From positions 1 to 64,000 of the IMG/VR virus record IMGVR_UViG_3300045836_000189: a DNA stretch of 64,000 nt, one strand, 5' to 3'. Source of the stretch: a virus. Of this stretch, positions 1 through 5,941 are shown piece by piece (within the stretch, counting starts at the first letter, position 1; every line of letters starts with the position of its first letter). A program made the translations under genes and the position numbers. A model generated the notes under the pieces. That model saw nothing but the letters and a program-made list of their open reading frames with translations, was not told the DNA's origin and made no database searches.

Positions 1-34
1 TGATTTCTCACTGTTTCCATACTGGTTCAGATTA

Positions 35-65
35 AAGCCTGGAAGATGTTCCCCCCCCCAGGCTT
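35..65 (-). terminator. Hairpin, terminator-like, after the 58-aa gene
   Basis: An 8-bp stem (AAGCCTGG / CCAGGCTT) encloses a loop containing a run of nine C on the plus strand. Read on the minus strand it lies just past the stop of the gene at 73-249 and is followed by TTTAATC, a weak U-tract. The same AGCC-GG...CC-GGCTTTA layout recurs at 1683-1704 and 2117-2144. Confidence 0.5.
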
Positions 66-72
66 AATAGAG

Positions 73-249
73 TTACACTTTCCGGACGGACAGCCGGTTG
101 ATACTTGGTCTGTCAGCAATACATAGATCACTGAACATACTGCTGATTTCATCATGGATAGATTCCTGTGATGATTTGTTTTTTACCAGTACTTTACCGG
201 TAATTCCAATGCCCAGTACCTTGACTGGTTTTCCATTTTGGTTCTTCAT
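73..249 (-). CDS. Small hypothetical protein (58 aa)
   Basis: I do not recognise this protein. The ORF runs from ATG (CAT at 247-249) to TAA (TTA at 73-75) and starts MKNQNGKPVKVLGIGITGKV. The N-terminal half looks like beta strands and the middle like an amphipathic helix (HDEISSMFSDL). It ends basic (RLSVRKV). No membrane segment or known motif is visible. It is the last minus-strand gene seen in the accessory block and is followed by a terminator-like hairpin. Support comes from its position in a tightly packed co-directional block and its clean reading frame. Confidence 0.55.
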   Translation of the reverse strand: MKNQNGKPVKVLGIGITGKVLVKNKSSQESIHDEISSMFSDLCIADRPSINRLSVRKV

Positions 250-315
250 TGTTAATACGGATTGAGTTTTAAACTACTCCACTATCTGCTACTTTGAATG
301 CACAGATGTTGGGTT

Positions 316-373
316 ACAGCAGTAGAACCTGGTCGGGAATCCCAGATTGTAACGTATGTCCCACTACTGCTGT
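316..373. repeat. Structured intergenic stem-loop
   Basis: The 10-base arms ACAGCAGTAG (316-325) and CTACTGCTGT (364-373) are perfect complements. A second short stem, CCTGG (328-332) with CCAG (342-345), sits inside. It fills the gap between the genes at 73-249 and 383-511. There is no U-tract, so an RNA processing or stability element is more likely than a terminator. Confidence 0.45.
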
Positions 374-382
374 CATCACCTA

Positions 383-511
383 TTAGTGGTGAATGTCTTC
401 CTCTTCTATTATGTCGTCCCAGACCTCGTCTGGATCCCGCTTGGATAGTACTACTATCCCCACTATAGCCAGGAGTACAAACAGTACTACGACCTTTATT
501 GGATTACTCAT
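383..511 (-). CDS. Small single-pass membrane protein (42 aa)
   Basis: The ORF starts MSNPIKVVVLFVLLAIVGIV, giving one hydrophobic segment at about residues 6-21. A short basic stretch (SKRDPD) and a very acidic tail (WDDIIEEEDIHH) follow. Its start codon overlaps the stop of the upstream ATPase gene (ATGA at 511-508), so the two are probably translationally coupled. Function is unknown. Coupling to a P-loop ATPase makes a membrane anchor or partner possible, but that is inference. Confidence 0.6.
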   Translation of the reverse strand: MSNPIKVVVLFVLLAIVGIVVLSKRDPDEVWDDIIEEEDIHH

Positions 512-1335
512 GCTGCCCGGTATGAGTTGGCCAGGATCACATTAACCAGGGACTGATGACCAGCTCCCAGTTTATCTATATGTTCTTCAGGTTTGTCTTT
601 TTGTTTGATATAGATCATCCCGGCTTTATAATCCACACGAAGAGTTTCCAGAATAAAATGCTCATCAAAGCCGTGCATGTGTTTGTTAAACAGCTCTATC
701 AGCTTTGGAGTGGTATTCTGCTCAATGTTCTGGAGCAACTGTTCCATGTACATAATGTCATAGATCCGGTATAGTTCCAGCAATTTGAGTGTATCCGCTT
801 CATTGAGCACACCTGGGTCAATGCCCAGGGTCTTACGGAACTTCAGATACCGTACAATGTCACTGAACAGCCGGGTCTCCTTGCTCATAAATATGGGCAT
901 GGTTCCCTCTGTCAGATTTTCATCCAGAAGATAGGTTACATCTGCTACTTTACCATTTTCCATGGTGATGTTGATGATGTCTCCTACTCCGTACATGAAC
1001 TTCAGCTTGCCGTCCATGTTGTTATCAGTAAATGAATGATCCATTAAGAACTGCAGGTTCTCCTTATCATTGTAAGGCACGCCTATTTTTTTGGCTATAA
1101 GCTTCATGTACAGTTGCATGGTGACAACCCATACCAGCTTTAGCACAAATGTTTTTCCAGTACCGTTTTTTCCAATCAGGACCATAAGCTCACGGTGTTG
1201 CATTTCAGGTATATTCAGCTTGAATGGCTGATTCAGCTCTATTGTAATGGTGTTTAAGTGTCCTAATGAACTCATAGTGACTAAAATGATAAAGTTAAGA
1301 GCTTCCCATTGGCTCAGGACCTCCGGGAAACTCAA
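508..1335 (-). CDS. P-loop ATPase of the ABC/SMC-like type, apparently lacking Walker B
   Basis: Walker A is clear: GKNGTGKT at residues 55-62, after a beta-rich N terminus (TITIELNQPFKLNI) typical of ABC-type AAA ATPases such as AAA_21 or OLD-like proteins. Near the C terminus LGAGHQSLVNVILAN resembles the ABC signature plus following helix. The ORF ends a few residues later (SYRAA), where a Walker B strand and DE would normally come. None is visible in the next gene. The start could be Met1 or the Met at residue 21 (position 1275), since residues 1-20 look unlike the rest. Role unknown; ATPases of this class often act in DNA repair or antiviral systems. Confidence 0.65.
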   Translation of the reverse strand: MSFPEVLSQWEALNFIILVTMSSLGHLNTITIELNQPFKLNIPEMQHRELMVLIGKNGTGKTFVLKLVWVVTMQLYMKLIAKKIGVPYNDKENLQFLMDHSFTDNNMDGKLKFMYGVGDIINITMENGKVADVTYLLDENLTEGTMPIFMSKETRLFSDIVRYLKFRKTLGIDPGVLNEADTLKLLELYRIYDIMYMEQLLQNIEQNTTPKLIELFNKHMHGFDEHFILETLRVDYKAGMIYIKQKDKPEEHIDKLGAGHQSLVNVILANSYRAA

Positions 1336-1340
1336 ATGTT

Positions 1341-1508
1341 TTAAACAAGTTCTTCTATTTTCTCTTCTGTGGGTTGATTAAGCTTGATCTGCTTTTTCAG
1401 GTTCTTTCCCATGATCAGGCTGTCATATGCCATCTTGCAAAGACCTCCTACAAAGAACAATACGGCAGCTACTGCAAGAGCCACCAGTAGATAATGAAAT
1501 GCGTTCAT
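1341..1508 (-). CDS. Small membrane protein (55 aa)
   Basis: The ORF starts MNAFHYLLVALAVAAVLFFV. One hydrophobic segment (about residues 5-23) is followed by a basic cytoplasmic-type tail (KNLKKQIK) and an acidic end (EEKIEELV). The stop is TTA at 1341-1343, directly before the ATPase gene at 1335. No family is recognised. It fits the pattern of many small membrane proteins on this strand, which in other phages often alter the host envelope or exclude other phages (inference). Confidence 0.6.
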   Translation of the reverse strand: MNAFHYLLVALAVAAVLFFVGGLCKMAYDSLIMGKNLKKQIKLNQPTEEKIEELV

Positions 1509-1559
1509 AGTAATAACGGATTAGTGGGTTAGTGATTCTGTTAATAACTTGGTTTTTGG

Positions 1560-1671
1560 CTGGGATGCCCGGACTCGAACCGGGGACCTTCTGGTAACGT
1601 CGGCAATCATCTGCAATAGATGAACATCGGAAATGCCAGTTGCTCTATCCCTCTTTCTGAGCTACATCCCA
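1560..1671 (-). tRNA. tRNA-like gene with a 41-nt insertion-bearing anticodon loop
   Basis: Minus-strand reading gives a normal tRNA frame: acceptor TGGGATG / CATCCCA (7 bp), TA at 8-9, D stem GCTC/GAGC, T arm CCCGG-TTCGAGT-CCGGG, discriminator G, and an encoded CCA (1559-1557). The anticodon stem CTGG/CCAG is intact, but the loop between its arms is 41 nt instead of 7. The insert contains its own hairpin (TCATC-TATTGCA-GATGA) and ends ACGTTA next to CCAG. If about 34 nt were spliced out, a GTT (Asn) anticodon could result; that is speculative. It may instead be a tRNA-like decoy. Intact outer arms and encoded CCA argue against random decay. Confidence 0.6.
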
Positions 1672-1682
1672 GTGTATGATAA

Positions 1683-1704
1683 AGCCAGGCTGATGTTCCT
1701 GGCT
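1683..1704 (-). terminator. Hairpin terminator-like element
   Basis: AGCCAGG (1683-1689) pairs with CCTGGCT (1698-1704). On the minus strand it overlaps the stop codon of the gene at 1703-2101 and is followed by TTTATC. It belongs to the same hairpin family as 35-65 and 2117-2144, and separates the upstream genes from the tRNA-like gene at 1560-1671. Confidence 0.5.
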
Positions 1705-2101
1705 AAAAGATTTTATGGATAAACGGGTTCAGCTCCTCAAGCTGGCTAACATTCAGCTTCTTAAACCACCTGTAGTATTTGATATACCAGTAACAGGAGT
1801 ATGGATTAAGGAAGGTATAAAATGCATAATGGAGATGAGGGCCGTTCCATGGACCCCCTTTACCAAGAATAAAACACCCTGATTCCTGGTTAAAAGAGAA
1901 TCCTCCGGTTCCGTAGATGAATGCTTTGTTATCCGGGATTGATCCACCCTGTGTAGCCTTATAGAAGGTTTTGTATTTAAGGGTATTATAGACAATCCTG
2001 TAAAACTTCATGTCATTCCATAATATGTATGTGGAACACAGGATTAATAACAGCAGAACAATACCTGATCCTATCAGGAAGGATAAAATGTAGTGATACA
2101 T
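1703..2101 (-). CDS. Membrane-anchored hypothetical protein (132 aa)
   Basis: An N-terminal hydrophobic segment (about residues 4-27, rich in L, I and V) is followed by a soluble domain full of aromatic residues (HLHYAFYTF, CYWYIKYYRWF). This suggests a single-pass inner-membrane protein with its domain on one side. I recognise no family. It is preceded by a terminator at 2117-2144 and followed by a hairpin at 1683-1704, so it may be transcribed on its own. Confidence 0.6.
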   Translation of the reverse strand: MYHYILSFLIGSGIVLLLLILCSTYILWNDMKFYRIVYNTLKYKTFYKATQGGSIPDNKAFIYGTGGFSFNQESGCFILGKGGPWNGPHLHYAFYTFLNPYSCYWYIKYYRWFKKLNVSQLEELNPFIHKIF

Positions 2102-2116
2102 GTTGATTAAAATAAA

Positions 2117-2144
2117 AGCCCAGGATGTAGAAACACCCCAGGCT
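2117..2144 (-). terminator. Rho-independent terminator after the 78-aa membrane protein
   Basis: On the minus strand a 12-bp stem (counting G-U pairs) starts AGCCTGGGGTGT, has loop TTCT, closes with ACATCCTGGGCT and runs into TTTTATTTT. It lies downstream of the stop at 2175. This is the best-formed member of the hairpin family. Confidence 0.7.
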
Positions 2145-2174
2145 AAACCGTCCGACTAAAATGAGTTAATGAGT

Positions 2175-2411
2175 TTATTTGATGCCGTGGTTCATATACA
2201 TGAATACAGCATAGAAATAGACAAATACCATCAGGGTGAGTGTGATCAGCAGCCCGATGTTGTCCATTTGATCGAGGAAGTCATAGTCTTTCTCCATCAG
2301 TCCCCGTTTCTGGGTCTTGCGGATGAACCAACGATATAGTTTAATATCAAACACCGGATATAGCAGTGAGATAGGAAAAACAATGAGGATGGTTAGGATT
2401 AGGGTTTTCAT
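2175..2411 (-). CDS. Two-helix membrane protein (78 aa)
   Basis: Two hydrophobic segments, at about residues 3-19 (LILTILIVFPISLLYPV) and 53-71 (GLLITLTLMVFVYFYAVF), flank a charged loop (RWFIRKTQKRGLMEKDYDFLDQ). The start overlaps the stop of the upstream 89-aa gene by four bases, so expression is probably coupled. Function unknown. Small phage membrane proteins of this shape include holins, antiholins and superinfection-exclusion proteins, but nothing here decides among them. Confidence 0.6.
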   Translation of the reverse strand: MKTLILTILIVFPISLLYPVFDIKLYRWFIRKTQKRGLMEKDYDFLDQMDNIGLLITLTLMVFVYFYAVFMYMNHGIK

Positions 2412-2677
2412 GATAAAACCTCCTCCGCATTAGATGTCAGTATTACTTCACTCATGGAGTCTTCAGTCCCGTTATCTACGTAGATGTAGAGCTTATCTGC
2501 TTCAATGTCTCCTACATAGGCTGTATCTCCTGAGAATCCTGTGTCTCTTAAGAGCTTAAAGGTATCCGGATCGTTTTCTTCCATCCTGTCCATGGATAAT
2601 GGTGCCAATGGAAGAACCTGACCAAATGTTTTAATGTTTTCTTTTGCTACCTCTTTGGTGAATTTACGGTAGATCAT
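2408..2677 (-). CDS. Acidic hypothetical protein (89 aa)
   Basis: A soluble, acidic protein with no signal peptide. It opens with a helical region (YRKFTKEVAKENIKTFGQVL) and continues into alternating beta segments (AYVGDIEADKLYIYVDNG). No family is recognised. It sits in an operon-like run of minus-strand genes and overlaps the next gene by ATGA (2411-2408). Confidence 0.6.
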   Translation of the reverse strand: MIYRKFTKEVAKENIKTFGQVLPLAPLSMDRMEENDPDTFKLLRDTGFSGDTAYVGDIEADKLYIYVDNGTEDSMSEVILTSNAEEVLS

Positions 2678-2710
2678 AATGATATGGATTATGTAAATGG
2701 ATTGGGTTAA

Positions 2711-3025
2711 TTACTTATTTAGTTTCTTTTCAAGCTTGTTGAGGGCTGATTCTAACTGGTCTATAAGGGAAGACTCGTCCAGGACGAGCTTATCAAATTT
2801 AATCTGGGAAGCATTTTTATGACCATCCCAGATTAACTTAGCCCCAAGAGGTCTGCCGTCAGCTACTGAGTTCCAGACCCCTTTTATAGTGCCGTATTTC
2901 TTATCCTCCCAGTATTCCCAGTTGATAGCAGCATCAGTATGAAACGTTCCGTCTACTATTTCCTTGCGTGGTCTTACTCTTTTACCAGGAACACAGGTTT
3001 CCAATGTCAATAGTTGCTCTTCCAT
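2711..3025 (-). CDS. Tandem paralogue A, small beta-rich protein (104 aa)
   Basis: It shares its N-terminal pattern (LLTLETCVPGKRVRP) and its C-terminal helix (ALNKLEKKLNK) with the neighbouring gene at 3029-3331 (LLTKETCIPGTRVKP, ALDTLEQKLGK), so the two are duplicates. The middle (GTIKGVWNSV...AKLIWDG) looks like an SH3-type beta barrel, which is inference from strand pattern only. The 3-base spacing to its paralogue suggests one transcript. Function unknown. Confidence 0.65.
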   Translation of the reverse strand: MEEQLLTLETCVPGKRVRPRKEIVDGTFHTDAAINWEYWEDKKYGTIKGVWNSVADGRPLGAKLIWDGHKNASQIKFDKLVLDESSLIDQLESALNKLEKKLNK

Positions 3026-3028
3026 AAG

Positions 3029-3331
3029 TTACTTACCTAGTTTCTGTTCCAGTGTGTCCAGAGCTGATTGTATGTTATCCCAGGAGATGGGCACTGTTAT
3101 AAGGGCAAGATCGTAGAACTCAAGATTGTGATATTCCTCTGCATCAGGTTTGTTGTCCCATACTACGTGTGCATAATTATTCTTATCAGGCCTGTGAATA
3201 ACAGTTCCTTCTGCATTGGGGCCTCCAATCTTTTTTATATACCTTTCAAAACCAGGTTGATTCAGGTGGTGACTTGGCTTAACCCGTGTTCCTGGAATAC
3301 AGGTTTCCTTAGTAAGCAATACTTCACTCAT
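3029..3331 (-). CDS. Tandem paralogue B, small beta-rich protein (100 aa)
   Basis: It pairs with the gene at 2711-3025. The shared start motif is LLTKETCIPG-RV-P and the C-terminal amphipathic helix is ALDTLEQKLGK. The core differs (GGPNAEGTVIHRPDKNNYAH, then VVWDNKP), keeping the G-T-V/I...V-WD pattern of a small SH3-like barrel. Diverged cores with conserved ends suggest duplication followed by specialisation, perhaps for different host targets (inference). Confidence 0.65.
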   Translation of the reverse strand: MSEVLLTKETCIPGTRVKPSHHLNQPGFERYIKKIGGPNAEGTVIHRPDKNNYAHVVWDNKPDAEEYHNLEFYDLALITVPISWDNIQSALDTLEQKLGK

Positions 3332-3333
3332 GG

Positions 3334-3648
3334 TTATAACTGCAACAACCTGATTAGTTCTCTGAGATCCTCCTCGTACTCCATATTCCTGGTTAAGGTG
3401 ATTACATCGTCCTTATTCCTATCCGGGCTGGATCCTTCTCTAAGGAAAGCATAATACTCTCCCTTGCCTTTATCATTACACAGTGATAAAGACAATGCTT
3501 TAAAATGATGGAGATTCGTAGCTCCTGGAAAATCAGGAGTAAAGGTTTGATCTACCAGCACCAGCATATAGGACTCCTGGATAAGACTGGGAACATGCTT
3601 GAATCCCAGCTCGTGTAATAGTTTACCGGTGATCTTTGTCTTTTTCAT
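3334..3648 (-). CDS. Hypothetical protein (104 aa)
   Basis: A soluble protein starting MKKTKITGKLLHELGF with a mixed alpha/beta pattern. A beta-rich middle (ESYMLVLVDQTF) leads to a C-terminal leucine-rich helix (EEDLRELIRLLQL). No known motif. It is two bases upstream of the paralogue pair and probably in the same operon. Confidence 0.6.
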   Translation of the reverse strand: MKKTKITGKLLHELGFKHVPSLIQESYMLVLVDQTFTPDFPGATNLHHFKALSLSLCNDKGKGEYYAFLREGSSPDRNKDDVITLTRNMEYEEDLRELIRLLQL

Positions 3649-3664
3649 AGCGGTATGTTTAAAA

Positions 3665-3934
3665 CTATTTTTGGATTACAAACCAGGTAGTTATTTTAAG
3701 GGCTTTTCTCCTGCTATCTGGTATACCTCTATACAACCCATAAACCCTGCTCCAGCTGATAGCTTCATAGAGTAAGGAAAGCAGGGCTCTGTCTTTAAAT
3801 ACAATCCTGTAAAGGTGAGCACATTCTCTGGGATGTGAGTTATGTTTATCCTGAAGGCTCTCCAAAGAGGGAGCATAGACACCGGAAATAAGCTTGAGAA
3901 CTATTAATAAGCTTACAATTAGTAATATGATCAT
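3665..3934 (-). CDS. Hypothetical protein with N-terminal membrane or signal segment (89 aa)
   Basis: The N terminus MIILLIVSLLIVLKLISGVYA is strongly hydrophobic and could be a signal anchor or signal peptide. The remaining 65 residues are basic, with several Arg and His (HPRECAHLYRIVFKDR, GIPDSRRKALK). No family is recognised. It matches the run of small envelope-directed proteins on this strand. Confidence 0.55.
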   Translation of the reverse strand: MIILLIVSLLIVLKLISGVYAPSLESLQDKHNSHPRECAHLYRIVFKDRALLSLLYEAISWSRVYGLYRGIPDSRRKALKITTWFVIQK

Positions 3935-4006
3935 GTCTTTTATGAATTAGTTGGCCGTGGATCCTCTCTTACTCCAGGATATAGAGCTATACAGAGGAAT
4001 CAATCC

Positions 4007-4023
4007 CCTGTATAGAGTAATCA
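4007..4023 (-). repeat. 17-nt repeat at a stop codon, copy 1
   Basis: The minus-strand sequence TGATTACTCTATACAGG starts with the TGA stop of the gene at 4021-4236. An exact copy starts with the TGA stop of the gene at 4316-4570 (4302-4318). Here CTATACAG pairs with CTGTATAG to make a hairpin just past the gene. Confidence 0.7.
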
Positions 4024-4236
4024 GTATGTTCTTATTTTAGTATAACTCTTGGAACCCTCATCATATACGTATAACCAATGATGATCTGATAAGTATATAT
4101 CCCAGCTTTCTTTTGGAAGAGCACAATTAAGTACAATAATGTCTCTAAGTTCCTGAGTAAGATACATGAATGGTATATTGAAGAACACATTAGGAAGCTC
4201 CTTAATGTCCTTAATTATTTTGATTCTTTTATTCAT
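4021..4236 (-). CDS. Hypothetical protein (71 aa)
   Basis: A small soluble protein starting MNKRIKIIKDIKELPNVFFN, with a Tyr/Trp-rich second half (DHHWLYVYDEGSKSYTKI). No recognised family. Its stop codon is embedded in a 17-nt sequence repeated exactly at the end of the next gene upstream. Confidence 0.5.
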   Translation of the reverse strand: MNKRIKIIKDIKELPNVFFNIPFMYLTQELRDIIVLNCALPKESWDIYLSDHHWLYVYDEGSKSYTKIRTY

Positions 4237-4301
4237 GGTTGATTATTTCGGGTGGATACTATAACAGTTCAAAACCAGGAGAGAGAAAACACATCATCTC
4301 T

Positions 4302-4318
4302 CCTGTATAGAGTAATCA
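4302..4318 (-). repeat. 17-nt repeat at a stop codon, copy 2
   Basis: Identical to 4007-4023 and also beginning with the TGA stop, here of the gene at 4316-4570. It is followed on the minus strand by a hairpin (CAGGAGAGA / TCTCTCCTG, outer limits about 4275-4305) and GTTTTG, a plausible terminator. Confidence 0.7.
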
Positions 4319-4570
4319 TCCTTTAAGGATAATCTCTTCCTCCAAGTATACTTCTTCTGGAGTACTATTAGCACTTACCATATTGGTCTCTGCCTTATTA
4401 ACCTCCATATAAGCTTGTATCTGTTTGTTAAGTTTCTTTTTTATGGTATCTACATCATCATCCTGATGACAGTATACCATAGTCTGCATGGTTTCACCAA
4501 TTTCCTTGAAATAGGCTTTATATGGTTTACCGTGAGCACTGATTACAATGAGTGTGAGAATGAGCTCCAT
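4316..4570 (-). CDS. Hypothetical protein (84 aa)
   Basis: It starts MELILTLIVISAHGKPYKAY. The first part looks like two beta strands, followed by a charged helix (DDDVDTIKKKLNKQIQAYME) and an acidic end (EEVYLEEEIILKG). No family is recognised. It shares its 3' sequence with the downstream gene. Confidence 0.5.
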   Translation of the reverse strand: MELILTLIVISAHGKPYKAYFKEIGETMQTMVYCHQDDDVDTIKKKLNKQIQAYMEVNKAETNMVSANSTPEEVYLEEEIILKG

Positions 4571-4796
4571 TTGAGTTATAGCTATTTAATCCAGTTGTGA
4601 GAGATGATATATGATAGTTTGAGTGATTTCTGAGGGAGAGAGAAAGTGTGTGTGAGTTATCTCCCAATGACACAGACACACACAAATCCCAAATAAATTC
4701 CAGTACTTAGTGTACTGAATCCACTAAGAAATGATTTATCACCCTATCTGAGTATCAGATAGTTATAACAAATCATTCCCGAGCGGATAGTTTTAC
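4571..4796. repeat. Gene-free stretch with nested inverted repeats
   Basis: No ORF is visible. It holds three nested or serial hairpins: CAGTAC (4701-4706) / GTACTG (4712-4717); an outer AATGATTT (4730-4737) / AAATCATT (4770-4777); and inside it CTATCTGA (4744-4751) / TCAGATAG (4755-4762). A TG-rich run pairs with a CA-rich run upstream (about 4650-4690). It lies just past the stop of the gene at 4797-5084. Confidence 0.6.
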
Positions 4797-5084
4797 TTAG
4801 TGTGATGAGTCTTCATCAGCAACTTTTTGATCAACTTCTTCTTTCATACCAGGTACGGTATCATGGATGTGTTTGATCAGCACATCATTGGTCGTAATGA
4901 GCATGTCCAGCTCACCAGTAATAGCATCAAACATTTTCTTTTCCTCTTCTGATACAGTAGGAGGACAGGTGATTCCTGCTCTGAGCATCTGCAATGCTTC
5001 CTGGTTTGCTTCCAGAGAAGTATACAATGCTTCAATTAAACCAGCTACTACGGCTGCACTGTGTTGGGTTTCTGTCTGTGACAT
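4797..5084 (-). CDS. Helical hypothetical protein (95 aa)
   Basis: It starts MSQTETQHSAAVVAGLIEAL and is nearly all helix by pattern (LYTSLEANQEALQMLRAG, EEEKKMFDAITGELDMLITT), with an acidic tail (VADEDSSH). It probably forms a helical bundle. No family is recognised. The flanking intergenic regions on both sides carry nested inverted repeats, so the gene may be an independently regulated unit. Confidence 0.6.
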   Translation of the reverse strand: MSQTETQHSAAVVAGLIEALYTSLEANQEALQMLRAGITCPPTVSEEEKKMFDAITGELDMLITTNDVLIKHIHDTVPGMKEEVDQKVADEDSSH

Positions 5085-5115
5085 GGATATATGGATTAAT
5101 GAATAAGCATGATAG

Positions 5116-5204
5116 TTTTAAGTAGCTCACTGGTGGACCCCCAACTATACTATAGTATATAATACATTGGTATAGTTAGTGGCTCATATATGAGCTACTT
5201 AAAA
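5116..5204. repeat. Long nested inverted repeat
   Basis: The 14-base arms TTTTAAGTAGCTCA (5116-5129) and TGAGCTACTTAAAA (5191-5204) are perfect complements. Inside, AACTATAC (5143-5150) pairs with GTATAGTT (5170-5177). The structure nearly fills the gap between two minus-strand genes. It could terminate both ways (A/T-rich ends) or serve as an operator; the core TATAGTATATAATA could be promoter-like. Confidence 0.65.
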
Positions 5205-5214
5205 TGATGAGTGA

Positions 5215-5547
5215 TTAGATCCTCTTGATCACAATGGCACGTTTATAATCAGTATAGCCTCTTATCGTGTCCTTGTACTCAATAAGAATAGTCGTATCAT
5301 GAGTTACTTCACAAGGCTCACAGAGTTTATACTCACCATCATAAGAATGAGATCCCCTGCTCAGCATGATCGTGTCACCCTTATCTAAACTCTCATCACC
5401 AGCATTAAAAGTCATGACAGTGTTGTCCTTCATCTTAAGCTTTACTTTGTTATTACTGCAAGAGGCAAGTGATGCCAGCATACCCATTAACAGTACCCAG
5501 AATACAATTCTGGCTACAGTACGGTCTGATAATTCTGTTTGTTTCAT
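5215..5547 (-). CDS. Predicted lipoprotein (110 aa)
   Basis: The N terminus has a basic start, a hydrophobic stretch (IVFWVLLMGMLASLA) and a lipobox LASC with the Cys at about residue 30, followed by SNNKVK. This is a classic signal peptidase II signal. The mature domain is about 80 residues of beta strands with CEPC (a possible disulfide or metal site). Phage lipoproteins commonly act in the envelope against superinfection; that role here is inference. The residues after Cys lack the acidic surface-export signal of Bacteroidota, so a periplasm-facing location is more likely. Confidence 0.65.
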   Translation of the reverse strand: MKQTELSDRTVARIVFWVLLMGMLASLASCSNNKVKLKMKDNTVMTFNAGDESLDKGDTIMLSRGSHSYDGEYKLCEPCEVTHDTTILIEYKDTIRGYTDYKRAIVIKRI

Positions 5548-5631
5548 GGTCGGTTTATGTTAATGTATGATGAAAAAGAGCAGCAGCTGTCATCAGTCAG
5601 GATAACCAACTGCTGCATTTTAATAGAGATA

Positions 5632-5660
5632 ATAAAAAAAGAGAAAGCCGTTAGGCTTTC
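5632..5660 (-). terminator. Rho-independent terminator
   Basis: GAAAGCC (5643-5649) and GGCTTTC (5654-5660) make a perfect 7-bp stem with loop GTTA. On the minus strand it is followed by TCTCTTTTTTT. It directly follows the stop of the gene at 5663-5941. Confidence 0.8.
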
Positions 5661-5662
5661 CC

Positions 5663-5941
5663 TTAGATCAGTGCAGCTGATGCTACCTGGATCTGTTTCA
5701 TCTTGAGCTGGTATTCATAGACCTTAAGCTCAGACATCCTGAATTCATCATTTTCAGCCAGGTATAAGCGGCCTTGATCAGATGTAGCAGTGTTAAGCAT
5801 TACTGCATCACCAACTTGCTTGGTGCGGAGCTCAAAGAATTTGATAGCATTCTTTTTGTAACCGATCTGTAATTCCTGACCATCTTCAGCTGTTAAGATG
5901 ATGTAACCTGTGTTGATTGCTTTGATAGTGAACTTTTTCAT
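5663..5941 (-). CDS. Small beta-rich protein (92 aa), first gene of the minus-strand block
   Basis: It starts MKKFTIKAINTGYIILTAED. Alternating strands with Gly turns (DGQELQIGYKKNAIKFFE, DQGRLYLAENDEFRM) and a C-terminal helix suggest a small barrel. No family is recognised. It is the promoter-proximal gene next to the divergent region and has its own strong terminator, so it may be expressed strongly and early (inference). Confidence 0.6.
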   Translation of the reverse strand: MKKFTIKAINTGYIILTAEDGQELQIGYKKNAIKFFELRTKQVGDAVMLNTATSDQGRLYLAENDEFRMSELKVYEYQLKMKQIQVASAALI

